This document shows, in pieces, positions 26,603-35,309 of a stretch of DNA of 64,000 nucleotides; within the stretch, counting starts at the first letter, position 1; every line of letters starts with the position of its first letter. The translations under genes and the position numbers were made by a program. The stretch spans positions 148,363 to 212,362 of the forward strand of contig PASR01000008.1 in NCBI GenBank assembly GCA_002713365.1, given 5' to 3'. The notes below the pieces were generated by a model. That model was not told where the DNA came from. It saw only the letters and a program-made list of their open reading frames with translations, and did not search any database. The DNA is from Rhodospirillaceae bacterium. Its GTDB lineage: Bacteria > Pseudomonadota > Alphaproteobacteria > UBA6615.

Positions 26603-27718
26603 TTATTTAATTATAAGAGGTGGTAATAAACGCAATACATTTTCACCAGCAACAACGGTTAATAAACCAGATTCACGAGCATAATCACAAAATACAGTAT
26701 TTATATATGGTTCAGATAATACAATGCCTAACATCAGGCCGCTACCACGAACCTCTTTAATAACCTCAGGATGGCGCCCTGCTAGATCATCCAAACGGCT
26801 TTTCAACAAAGAGCTAATTCGGTTAACCTCATTTAAAAACCCTTCTTCTAATAATATATCAAGTGTAGCATTAGCTGCAGCCATAGCGAGTGGGTTTCCC
26901 CCGAAGGTACTGCCGTGTGTTCCCGGGGACATAGCATCTGAGACATGCGATTTAGCTAAAACGGCTCCACAAGGAAAACCACTTGCAATACCTTTCGCAC
27001 ACGCCATAATATCAGGCGTAACCCCAGCCCATTCATGGGCAAATAGCTTGCCTGTTCGTCCAAAACCGGTTTGCACTTCATCAAACACCAATAATACATC
27101 TTTTTTATCAGCGACTGATCGCAAGGTTTGTAAGTAGTTTATATCAAGTGGTCGTATGCCTCCCTCTCCTTGAAGTGGTTCAACAATTATTGCTGCCGTT
27201 TCCTCAGTAATGGCTGCGAGCATGACATCTAAATCATTGGGCGGGACAATATCAAAGCCCTGAACTGGAGGCCCGAATCCTTCAAGGTGCTTAGGATTGT
27301 TTGCAGCGCCTAAGGTAGCCAATGTGCGGCCATGAAAGGAGCCTTCTAGAGTAACTGCCCTGTAACGTTCAACTTTTCCATTAACGGCCTGATATTTGCG
27401 GGCAACCTTTATGGCCCCCTCCATGGCTTCTGCTCCCGAATTACAAAAAAATATTGAATCAGCAAAGCAAGCGTTAACTAGTCGCTCGGCATAATTACTC
27501 TGTTCAGGTATCTCATACAAATTTGATACATGCCAAAGACGTTGAACTTGAGCTTCTAAAGCTGCCACCAACTTTGGATGGCTATGTCCCATGGAAACAA
27601 CAGCTATGCCCCCTGCACCATCTAGATAACGCTTTCCTTCTGTGGAATACAGATAGGAACCCTCTCCTCGTTCAAAGGCAATGGGTAAACGTCCATATGT
27701 CTGCATAATACTATTCAT
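26603..27718 (-). CDS. argD: acetylornithine aminotransferase, C-terminus truncated by a TAA
   Basis: 371 residues, class III PLP aminotransferase; it makes N-acetylornithine from the semialdehyde (and often serves lysine synthesis too). Visible: GGIAVVSMGHSHPKL, NSGAEAMEGAIKVAR, EGSFHGRTLATL, VFDEVQTGFGRTGKLFAHE and the PLP lysine in ACAKGIASGFPCGA. The frame stops at LLPPLIIK-TAA (26603-26605). The same frame continues for 25 codons (PEIDIILNALENAC...) to a TAA at 26525-26527, matching the usual tail in which LPPLII is followed by E-ID and a helix. So about 25 residues appear lost, possibly by GAA-to-TAA. Function may survive or be reduced. Confidence 0.9.
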   Translation of the reverse strand: MNSIMQTYGRLPIAFERGEGSYLYSTEGKRYLDGAGGIAVVSMGHSHPKLVAALEAQVQRLWHVSNLYEIPEQSNYAERLVNACFADSIFFCNSGAEAMEGAIKVARKYQAVNGKVERYRAVTLEGSFHGRTLATLGAANNPKHLEGFGPPVQGFDIVPPNDLDVMLAAITEETAAIIVEPLQGEGGIRPLDINYLQTLRSVADKKDVLLVFDEVQTGFGRTGKLFAHEWAGVTPDIMACAKGIASGFPCGAVLAKSHVSDAMSPGTHGSTFGGNPLAMAAANATLDILLEEGFLNEVNRISSLLKSRLDDLAGRHPEVIKEVRGSGLMLGIVLSEPYINTVFCDYARESGLLTVVAGENVLRLLPPLIIK

Positions 27719-27789
27719 AAGCAGAATTCCAATTATTTGTTTCTATTGGGCTTATGCCAATCATTCCAAAAAAAGAGATAAATATCGAG

Positions 27790-27819
27790 AAAGCCAGCCC
27801 CGAAGTCAACGCTGGCTTT
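27790..27819 (-). terminator. hairpin terminator after the ABC-2 permease pair
   Basis: AAAGCCAGC, 12-base loop, GCTGGCTTT: 9-bp perfect stem, 43 bp beyond the stop of the second permease gene. On the minus strand the stem ends in TTTCTCG and an AT-rich stretch. On the plus strand it is followed by AATTAA. It probably ends the permease transcript before argD. Confidence 0.65.
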
Positions 27820-27861
27820 AATTAACTAACTAACTGATTAGATTAAAAGTATTATTATTTT

Positions 27862-28692
27862 CTAAAATCTATATCTATAACCTATTCTAAACAGCCTATA
27901 ACAGATAGCTAATAATCCAAAAATACATATCAGAGTAACAATAACACCGATCAAAGGTTCACCGTCGCTAAATCCAGTAATCCCATATCTTATGCCATCG
28001 ACGATGTAAAATATAGGATTAGCCCAAGTAAAATATTGAATAATTTGAGGAAGTTGATCAATAGTAAAAAAAACACCAGAACAAAATATAAATGGCAAGA
28101 AAATAAAAACCTGTATGCTAATAAGATAATCCCACTTTCTAGCAAAAAGGCCTACTATCTGACTAAATAGGCCTAATATAAGTGATCCAGAAATAACAAA
28201 ATAGGCTAAAGTTAAAGGTAGAGCTGGCAATTGGCCGCCAAATGGAATAAGTGCCAACCATACAACGCATCCTACAGTTATTCCCGCAGTCACAGAGGCA
28301 CTGGCATACGCCACTACTAGCTCAAAAGGTGAGAGTGGAACAATTGCCAGATCATCAAAAATTCCTTCTGACTTATCGTAAACCATTGAAAAAGCAGATG
28401 ATTCAAATGCTCTTTCTAATACAGCTACAGCTATTAAACCAGGAATTAAAAAATTTAAAAATGGTAAACCTAGTACAATCTTTACAGGATTATCAATGAT
28501 AAGAGAAAAAACCGTCACAAACAATATTGCACGAATAGCAGGTGCTACTAATGTAATTCCCCATATCTTAAATCCACGACGAACTTCACGCATATAGAAA
28601 GTTAATAAACCCAAAAAATTTATAGATCCGTAATTACGGATTTGGGGACACTTCTCCCATATTGAACTGCTTATTTTGTCTTCCTCAAGCAT
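27862..28692 (-). CDS. ABC-2 type transporter permease
   Basis: 276 residues with about six membrane helices, an ABC-2 permease of the NodJ/DrrB kind. Visible features are a REVRRGFKIWG lead before TM1, FLIPGLIAVAVLERAFESSAFSMVYDKSEGIFDDLAIVPLSPFELVVAYA, and near the end SGVFFTIDQLPQIIQYFTWANPIFYIVDGIRYGITG, the family's signature. Such permeases export lipids, polysaccharides or drugs. It starts inside the stop of its paralogue (TAATG), and the two probably form a heterodimer. No ATPase gene is adjacent. Confidence 0.88.
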   Translation of the reverse strand: MLEEDKISSSIWEKCPQIRNYGSINFLGLLTFYMREVRRGFKIWGITLVAPAIRAILFVTVFSLIIDNPVKIVLGLPFLNFLIPGLIAVAVLERAFESSAFSMVYDKSEGIFDDLAIVPLSPFELVVAYASASVTAGITVGCVVWLALIPFGGQLPALPLTLAYFVISGSLILGLFSQIVGLFARKWDYLISIQVFIFLPFIFCSGVFFTIDQLPQIIQYFTWANPIFYIVDGIRYGITGFSDGEPLIGVIVTLICIFGLLAICYRLFRIGYRYRF

Positions 28693-29549
28693 TAACTTTT
28701 TAACTTATAACCAATTGCAAAGATTTTACAGGCTACAGTAAAGAGTATTGAGTTGATTATAACTATAATCAGTATACCCATCCATAAATCGCCATCCATA
28801 CGATTTATAAATCCATATCTAAAACCGTCAATTACATAAAAAAATGGGTTAAACCAGACCAAGTTCTCCCAGGCCTTCGGCAATAAATCAATTGAGTAAA
28901 ATGTACCTGAAAGAAATGATAATGGTACTACGATAAAATTTGTCATAGCAGCAATATGATCAAATTTTTTTGCCCATATACCCCCGATGAGCCCTAACAG
29001 AGATAGCATCATAGATGCACCCAAAGCATAAAATAATATTATAGAGAAATGTTGGATATGAATACTAACAAATATAGAGATTGTCATAGTTGATAAAAAA
29101 CCAACCAAAAGTCCGCGTGTTACTCCTCCTGCAACATAGGCTGCAGTAAGCTCTATAGAGCTCAGAGGTGACATTAGTGTGTCAACAATATTACCTTGAA
29201 CTTTGGACACCAATATTGATGATGAGGTGTTGGCAAAAGAGCTCTGTAGAATAGACATCATTATAAGCCCAGGGGCTAAAAAAACAGAAAAAGATAAATC
29301 ACCCAGTATTTCTTTCGTTCCATCAAGTGCTAGCGTAAATATGAAGAAAAACAACAATGTAGTAATAATAGGCGCGATAAGTGCTTGCGTGCGCATCTTA
29401 TAAAATCGTTTAACCTCAGCAAGGTATAGCGTCCAAAATCCCCTCCAATTAATTTTCCCAAAAGACCGGACGACAGGACTTGCCAAAAAAATACTATTAT
29501 TTTGATCCATGGGTAAATTTTTCAATTTTCTTTTCAATTTACTGCTCAT
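28692..29549 (-). CDS. ABC-2 type transporter permease
   Basis: 285 residues, similar in plan to the next gene. Visible: WTLYLAEVKRFYKMRTQALIAPIITTLLFFFIF, FLAPGLIMMSILQSSFANTSSSILVSKVQGNIVDTLMSPLSSIELTAAYV, and SGTFYSIDLLPKAWENLVWFNPFFYVIDGFRYGF. This is the more typical of the two ABC-2 permeases. The tandem looks like an old duplication that now works as a pair. It is divergent from recX with a 106-bp gap. The needed ATP-binding subunit must be encoded elsewhere. Confidence 0.88.
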   Translation of the reverse strand: MSSKLKRKLKNLPMDQNNSIFLASPVVRSFGKINWRGFWTLYLAEVKRFYKMRTQALIAPIITTLLFFFIFTLALDGTKEILGDLSFSVFLAPGLIMMSILQSSFANTSSSILVSKVQGNIVDTLMSPLSSIELTAAYVAGGVTRGLLVGFLSTMTISIFVSIHIQHFSIILFYALGASMMLSLLGLIGGIWAKKFDHIAAMTNFIVVPLSFLSGTFYSIDLLPKAWENLVWFNPFFYVIDGFRYGFINRMDGDLWMGILIIVIINSILFTVACKIFAIGYKLKS

Positions 29550-29655
29550 TTATAAAATACTTTATTTATACATAATTAAAGTAATGGTTTGAAACCGCGA
29601 CAATCGGCATCTGATAATGTATATAAGGTAAATAGAATATACTGGATTAATAAAG

Positions 29656-30249
29656 ATGATTGAAACAAATAGAAAATTAAAAAACGTTAGAAAACCTAAA
29701 CCCCTTACAGAAAAACGTCTTGAAAAATTAGCTCTCCTTCATATAGACCGGTATGCAACATCTATAGAAAACCTAAGAAATGTTTTAATGCGGCGCGTTG
29801 AAAAATCAGCCCGCAATCAAAACATAGAAAAAAAAGATGCAGAAAAATGGATAAATGAAATAATTACCAAATTAGTTAACCTTCGATTACTTGATGATCA
29901 AGCCTACGCAGAAAATCGAGTAAGAAGTCTTCATCGTTCAGGCGCCTCTCAAAAAAAAATTATGAGTATACTAAGCAATAAAGGAGTTAGTAAGGTCGAT
30001 ACTGCCTCTGCTATTTCACTTTTAGAAAATGAATATTGTAATAGAGAATTAATGGCTGCTAATAATTATGCTAGAAGGCGCCGTCTAGGGCCTTATAGGT
30101 TAGCTGAAAACAGAAAGGAAAAACGCGATCGTGATTTAGCATCTCTTGCCAGAGCAGGTTTTAAATATAATGACGCTAAAAGCATTATTGATGCGTTGTC
30201 AGTTGAATTACTTGAAATAGAAATCCATTCTAAGATTACAAACAATTAA
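29656..30249 (+). CDS. recX: RecX-family regulatory protein
   Basis: 197 residues, basic, helix-rich. The family pattern of three-helix repeats is visible: LTEKRLEKLALLHIDRYATSIENLRNVLMRRVEK, then NLRLLDDQAYAENRVRSLHRSGASQKKIMSILSNKGV, then LARAGFKYNDAKSIIDAL. RecX normally modulates RecA filaments. recA is not in the window, so the gene stands alone as it often does in alphaproteobacteria. The middle segment is the strongest match; overall similarity to enteric RecX is low. Confidence 0.8.
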   Translation: MIETNRKLKNVRKPKPLTEKRLEKLALLHIDRYATSIENLRNVLMRRVEKSARNQNIEKKDAEKWINEIITKLVNLRLLDDQAYAENRVRSLHRSGASQKKIMSILSNKGVSKVDTASAISLLENEYCNRELMAANNYARRRRLGPYRLAENRKEKRDRDLASLARAGFKYNDAKSIIDALSVELLEIEIHSKITNN

Positions 30250-30294
30250 ATTTTATTTTTTATAGTATTTGATACCTCTAATAGTAAAATAAAA

Positions 30295-31410
30295 TTAGCT
30301 TGGTGGTTCAAATCTATCGGGCATATTCTCCCAATACAAAGTAGTGGTGGGAAACGCAAAATCACTTTTTGCTTCAGCTACAATCTCTTTTATTCTATAG
30401 GCAAGCTGCTCTTTAAGGGACAACCATTCACCCCATACAGTAGTTTTTGTAAAGCAATAAACCATTATGTCTATACTGCTTTCATTAAAACTATCAATTC
30501 GTACAAATGTAGAGACCTCGGGTGGCTTAGCAAAATCTTCGCTATTTAATATATAAGCCTCAATTTCGTTCCGGATATAACCTAACTGGGCAACACTTGT
30601 GTCATAAACAATACCAATCTTCCAGTAAATACGACGATGAGTCATTTGTGAGAAATTAATTACAGGATTATCAGCCAGAGCAGTGTTTGGCACCTGGACT
30701 AAAGCCTTATCAAACTGGCGTATTCCAGTCGAACGAAATCCGATCGATTCCACCGTTCCCTCTACCACTCCATTTACTTTTATCCAATCTCCTAACTGAA
30801 ATCTCCTTTCAGTAAGCACCAAAACTCCGGACAAAAGGTTTTTTAGTAAGTCCTGTGCTGCCAAAGCACCTGCTAGACCAAATAAACCTAGCCCTGCAAG
30901 AACTGGCCCAATTTCTATTCCCCAGATATCAAGGATAGCAGCAGCTCCAATAAACATGAACAGCAGTCTGATAGCCTTAACAAACCAGGACAACATAGTT
31001 TCTGAAAAAACATTTCTTAAGCTAGATAGCAGAAAACTTATAGGTTCAGTTAGAGAAACCACCCCCCAAAACAAAGTAAAAGTCACGAGTGATCGGGTGC
31101 ATTTTGTAGCTATAGTATCTAGTGCTCCGTCTAGCTGCAAAATCTGTGTAGCAATAAAAAAACCAAAAACCACGAAAACAAACCTTAGAGGTTTTTCTAA
31201 GGCATCTATAGTTCGATCATCAAATTCGGTTTTAGTTTTAGAAGTTAATCGCTTAAGCCAAGCAATCACAAATTTTGCAAACAAACGCCGGACCAAAACC
31301 GACAGCATAATTGCTCCAACACCTAGTACTATTTTACCAAAACTAGCTCCAAAACCTGCATTATTCCAGGCATCTACCACAATGGTATAAAACTCAATTA
31401 GCGATTCCAT
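30295..31410 (-). CDS. MscS-family mechanosensitive channel
   Basis: 371 residues with four to five membrane helices in the first half. The pore helix region reads GPVLAGLGLFGLAGALAAQDLLKNLLSGVLVLTERRFQLGDWIKVNGVVEGTVESIGFRSTGIR, which is the MscS signature of Gly/Ala-packed TM3 followed by the beta domain. A cytosolic vestibule (DSFNESSIDIMVYCFTKT) completes it. It releases osmolytes on hypo-osmotic shock. It is a single-gene unit converging with recX. Confidence 0.92.
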   Translation of the reverse strand: MESLIEFYTIVVDAWNNAGFGASFGKIVLGVGAIMLSVLVRRLFAKFVIAWLKRLTSKTKTEFDDRTIDALEKPLRFVFVVFGFFIATQILQLDGALDTIATKCTRSLVTFTLFWGVVSLTEPISFLLSSLRNVFSETMLSWFVKAIRLLFMFIGAAAILDIWGIEIGPVLAGLGLFGLAGALAAQDLLKNLLSGVLVLTERRFQLGDWIKVNGVVEGTVESIGFRSTGIRQFDKALVQVPNTALADNPVINFSQMTHRRIYWKIGIVYDTSVAQLGYIRNEIEAYILNSEDFAKPPEVSTFVRIDSFNESSIDIMVYCFTKTTVWGEWLSLKEQLAYRIKEIVAEAKSDFAFPTTTLYWENMPDRFEPPS

Positions 31411-31750
31411 AATACAAACAACCTCAATTCCATATTTTCTTTATCAGCAATCAGTATCCATATTATTTTTTACAAATGTATCATAATAACACGTTTTATA
31501 TAAAAATATGAGCTTTATTGAGGTAGATTCGAGTATTTACCAGCTGCAAATTATAATTATATAAATAGCAGGTTATTGACTTCCGTGGGGTATCCACTAC
31601 ATTTTCCTTGGATGCGACAGTAATTTGTTGCGTTAAATAAAAAGCGACACACTGATTAGGCTATTATTCCTGAAAATGTGAACGTTGAAATGACCACACA
31701 ATCACATTTGTAGGGTCCAAAAATAGATAATCTTGTTAGAGGATAAGATA
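31411..31750 (+). promoter_or_regulatory. promoter and long leader of the cold-shock gene
   Basis: A 340-bp AT-rich gap between the MscS start and the cold-shock ATG, divergent. TTGACT (31576-31581) and TACATT (31598-31603) with 16-bp spacing are a plausible promoter. This would give a leader of about 140 nt, as in cspA-type genes. The leader holds an 8-bp inverted repeat, AAATGTGA (31674-31681) and TCACATTT (31702-31709). The ribosome site AGAGGA lies before the ATG. No open frame of note is present. Confidence 0.45.
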
Positions 31751-31960
31751 ATGACAACTGGTACAGTAAAGTGGTTCGATCCAGCCAAAGGTTATGGATT
31801 TATTGAACCCGAAGATGGTTCAAAAGATGCGTTTGTTCATATATCAGCAGTTGAACGCGCTGGGCTAAATTCACTAAATGAAGGGCAAAAAGTTTCTTTC
31901 GATTTAGAGCCCGGGCAAAATGGCAAATCATCTGCAGAAAATCTTTCTATTATAGAATAA
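31751..31960 (+). CDS. cold-shock domain protein (CspA family)
   Basis: 69 residues, one cold-shock domain. [36 protein letters not shown] contains RNP1 (KGYGFI) and RNP2 (DAFVHI). [24 protein letters not shown] closes the barrel. It is a single-strand RNA/DNA-binding chaperone. I take the ATG at 31751 (MTTGTVKW); an in-frame upstream start at 31733 would add six unconserved residues and overlap the AGAGGA site. Followed by a strong terminator. Confidence 0.95.
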   Translation: MTTGTVKWFDPAKGYGFIEPEDGSKDAFVHISAVERAGLNSLNEGQKVSFDLEPGQNGKSSAENLSIIE

Positions 31961-32040
31961 GCATTAACCTTTATTAAATAAACTAGCTGATTTATTATCA
32001 ATTCATTAAAAAATTAATTAGTTTATATTTTGTTAATAAT

Positions 32041-32072
32041 AAAGCGGCGAAGATATAACACTTCGCCGCTTT
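32041..32072. terminator. strong bidirectional hairpin terminator
   Basis: AAAGCGGCGAAG, loop of 8, CTTCGCCGCTTT: a 12-bp perfect stem rich in GC, followed by TATATTTATTATTTTT on the plus strand and by TTATTATTAACA on the minus strand. It sits between the cold-shock gene (+) and the CocE-type hydrolase (-), and can serve both. Confidence 0.85.
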
Positions 32073-32128
32073 ATATTTATTATTTTTAATATATTGATTA
32101 TCTCAGTATAAAACCTGAGTATCTATAT

Positions 32129-33895
32129 CTATTTAGGAATTATTGGCAGTAATATATTTGAAGGACATTCTGCTCCAGTATGAATAGTTACCTTCGATCC
32201 ATAAACATCAACTGGCCTGTTTCCTTGCATATCGTGTTTAAATGGTCCAACCCCATAATAAACTCGTCCTGCGACTGTCCCCTGACTTTCTTCATATCCA
32301 GGGTAAATATAATCTCGCCCACGAACACTTAAACCCAGTCGATAACCCTTAGGCAGTACTATTGAAGTCGGCCAAATTTCAATATCAAGTTCATATATAT
32401 CTCCTGGAACTAACTTTTGTAATTCATCATGCTTATGATAGGGACGATAAGGCAGTGTCTTTTCTTTATCTAGTTTGCGGTGAGATGCTCTCAACCATCC
32501 CAACGCTACTGGCGTATGAGGATCGTTTGAACCCTGGTAAACCATTTCTCTCATATCGGGAGAAAATGCTCTCAAAACTAAAAAAATATCTGCATCATCA
32601 GTTTCTGAAGAAATAAATATTTTAGCAGCAACAGGACCCGTTATTTCTGTTTCACTATTCATTGGTGCTGTAAGAAAGGTAAGGCCTTCTCCAAGAGCCT
32701 CATAAGTAATAATATTAGACTTATTTGTTAAGCTATTAGTTAGGGTACGGTCAGTAGGTTCAAGGTACATTTTTGTCCACTGCGTATTAGTAAGTGGCCA
32801 TTCCTCCTCAGCCCTTTCAACATAACCCTCATATGGATAGCGTATTTGTAACTGTACCTTAGGTTGTTGATCCCAGCCTGTATCTTCTTCTTTTAGAAAG
32901 TGGCCAAAAAAACGTTTTTGTAAATTCATACCGTATTCAGTATAAAAATGGGTAAAGTGATCTAATCCATGCATTTCCAACCATTTTTGATCGCTCGCTG
33001 AATTTACATATCCTTCTATATTACCGCGCGGATGCAGACCTACCCCTCCCCAATTACCGGCAGATAACAAAGGAACATTGATCTTTGAATAATCAGGCAT
33101 ACGAGATTTCCAGTAATCATCAATTAGGGCATGATCGAGAATATCAGAAATAAAATCAGCGCGGTTTGATGCCAGCTCTTCCTCACTTAAAGTGTCAGGA
33201 CCGGATACCCACTCACCATTTATTCGGCTTTTGTAACCATTTTTTCCCTTACCATTCTGTCGGGGTCTAATGGCTTCTCGATACCAGGTTTCAGGAAATC
33301 TACAAGCTATTCCTCCATGATGGCCCATATCCCTATAATAATCAGCTGCCCCCTCCCAAACACACATTGCCGTTAAATGCTCCGGTTGAAGAGACGCTAC
33401 CTGCCATTGATTCATTCCGTAGTAGGATATCCCATTCAGCCCCACTTTGCCATTGGACCAGGACTGTGTCCCAGACCAATCGATACATATTGAAAAATCC
33501 TCAGCCTCTCTAAGCGACCACGGATCAAGATAACCAGGTGATCTACCCATTCCTCGAGAATCTACACGTACACAAACATATCCATCTGGCACCCATATTT
33601 CGGGATCGATAAGTTCCCAATTTTGATACCTGTTAGATGATCGCGCTAGAAGATTAGGATAGTGATCTTCTAGTCTTTTCCACTGATAAGGATATCCATC
33701 CTGAAAGTGTAACCATTTACCATAAGGGCCATAACTAATAATCACCGGATGGGGAACTGTATCATTAGGCCGATATATATCCGCACGCAATATTACTCCG
33801 TCGTCCATCTCTATTGGCACATCCCAATCAATAATCATGCCATCGCGCACCTCAGAATGATAATTTAGTATATTTTGCATCTCTTCTCTCGACAT
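32129..33895 (-). CDS. CocE/NonD family hydrolase (X-Pro dipeptidyl-peptidase-like)
   Basis: 588 residues. The N-terminal alpha/beta hydrolase half shows MDDGVILRADIYRP, SRGMGRSPG, and nucleophile GISYYGM. A cap segment follows, then a C-terminal jelly-roll (ETDDADIFLVLRAFSPD, PTSIVLPKGYRLGLSVRGRD) as in CocE, NonD and Xaa-Pro dipeptidases. No signal peptide is seen, so it is probably cytosolic. Known members cleave esters, lactones or X-Pro peptides. The neighbouring MFS gene on the same strand suggests uptake of its substrate, 78 bp away. Confidence 0.88.
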   Translation of the reverse strand: MSREEMQNILNYHSEVRDGMIIDWDVPIEMDDGVILRADIYRPNDTVPHPVIISYGPYGKWLHFQDGYPYQWKRLEDHYPNLLARSSNRYQNWELIDPEIWVPDGYVCVRVDSRGMGRSPGYLDPWSLREAEDFSICIDWSGTQSWSNGKVGLNGISYYGMNQWQVASLQPEHLTAMCVWEGAADYYRDMGHHGGIACRFPETWYREAIRPRQNGKGKNGYKSRINGEWVSGPDTLSEEELASNRADFISDILDHALIDDYWKSRMPDYSKINVPLLSAGNWGGVGLHPRGNIEGYVNSASDQKWLEMHGLDHFTHFYTEYGMNLQKRFFGHFLKEEDTGWDQQPKVQLQIRYPYEGYVERAEEEWPLTNTQWTKMYLEPTDRTLTNSLTNKSNIITYEALGEGLTFLTAPMNSETEITGPVAAKIFISSETDDADIFLVLRAFSPDMREMVYQGSNDPHTPVALGWLRASHRKLDKEKTLPYRPYHKHDELQKLVPGDIYELDIEIWPTSIVLPKGYRLGLSVRGRDYIYPGYEESQGTVAGRVYYGVGPFKHDMQGNRPVDVYGSKVTIHTGAECPSNILLPIIPK

Positions 33896-33973
33896 ATTTT
33901 TTTCCCATTTAAGACTTAAGAGTTGAGGGTTTATTATTTATAATTCAGTTTATCATTTATTGGTCTGATATAA

Positions 33974-35209
33974 CTATTCAAATGTTTTAACCAAGTGGTT
34001 TCTAAATGTCCAAATAAGTAATATTCCGCTTGCTATAATATATATGATACAACCCAAAGATAGAGTTTCAATTGAAACTGCCTGGTCAAATAGCAGTCCA
34101 AAAACTGCTGGGGATATTGCTGATGTCAAAGCTACCATTGCAACCACTGCAGCCCGAATGGACCCAAGGTGCATTACTCCGTAAAGTTCAGGCCATAGTG
34201 ACCCCATGACTGGCATTAATATGCCAATACTAATACCCATCAAACTCAAATACATAAACGGAATAAAATATGCGTCAGATACAGTAATAGCTGCAAGCGT
34301 GGCTATCAGCGGCACTTGCATTATTGGTAAAAAAATAATGCTACCGAATCTATCAATTAATGATCCCATGCATAGAGAAGTGAATACTTTAAAGATTGCA
34401 AAAAATATGAAAGCGCTAGCTAATATCTCTAGTGGCCATCCTTTTGATTCAGCTATATGTATCTGATGAAAAAACAAACCTGTACAAATAAATGAAAACG
34501 ATAAGACAACGGATGAAATAACATAAAAACGAAAATCTTTTAAAACTTCTGACCTTGACCACTGTCGCTTAATATTTTTTTGATAATTTGGTTTTAAAGA
34601 AATTCTACCTAGGTATTCCTGATGACGCTTAGTATAGTCACGCATTAAATTTGGAATCAAAACAGCCAATAAAAGAGTGATAGTTATTGCGGCTATGTAC
34701 CAAGACTCGCGCCATCCAAATTCAACTATAAAAATCAGAATAAATACTGGCAGAATTGCTTCTCCAAACGATTGCCCCATTGCAGAAATACTAACGGCTT
34801 TTCCCCTATCAGAATCAAAATACCGCCCCATACTCGTAGTGGAGATATGCATTAACAAACCCTGTCCTGTTAATCGAGCAAGGTACAAGCCAATGACCAA
34901 AATAATAATTCCCGGGGCTGAAGCAATCATTAACATTGAAAGAACTAATCCTATGCACACTGCCAAAGTGTACCAACGGAGATCAACCCTATCTATGACG
35001 CGTCCAAGCCAAATTATAGTCATAGCACTAGCAATTGTAGCTAAAGCAAACCAAGATCCAAAACCACCATGACTCAAGCCAAACTCGGAACGAATATTCG
35101 CACCCGATAGTGCAATATAAAAAGTTTGGCCAAAACTGGCAGAAAATGACATGGTAAAACCAAAGCCAACAAATCGCCAATTTTTTTTCAGAAATCGTAG
35201 GTAGCTCAT
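33974..35209 (-). CDS. MFS transporter
   Basis: About 411 residues from the ATG at 35209; a TTG 12 bases upstream is possible. Roughly twelve hydrophobic segments are present, with motif-A-like FGSIIFLP/GSLIDRFG loops and SMGRYFDSDRGKAVSISAMGQSFGEAILP, which resembles oxalate/formate-type or monocarboxylate-type MFS carriers. The substrate is unknown. It lies just upstream of the CocE-type hydrolase on the same strand and may be in one unit with it. Divergent from the dehydrogenase at 35310. Confidence 0.88.
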   Translation of the reverse strand: MSYLRFLKKNWRFVGFGFTMSFSASFGQTFYIALSGANIRSEFGLSHGGFGSWFALATIASAMTIIWLGRVIDRVDLRWYTLAVCIGLVLSMLMIASAPGIIILVIGLYLARLTGQGLLMHISTTSMGRYFDSDRGKAVSISAMGQSFGEAILPVFILIFIVEFGWRESWYIAAITITLLLAVLIPNLMRDYTKRHQEYLGRISLKPNYQKNIKRQWSRSEVLKDFRFYVISSVVLSFSFICTGLFFHQIHIAESKGWPLEILASAFIFFAIFKVFTSLCMGSLIDRFGSIIFLPIMQVPLIATLAAITVSDAYFIPFMYLSLMGISIGILMPVMGSLWPELYGVMHLGSIRAAVVAMVALTSAISPAVFGLLFDQAVSIETLSLGCIIYIIASGILLIWTFRNHLVKTFE

Positions 35210-35309
35210 CTGTACATCCAATTAATTAATCACAGATTCTTAAGAAAAATTAATTATGTGATTGGTATTGTATAAATACATAAATCAATAAAAAGGGAAG
35301 TAATAAAAA

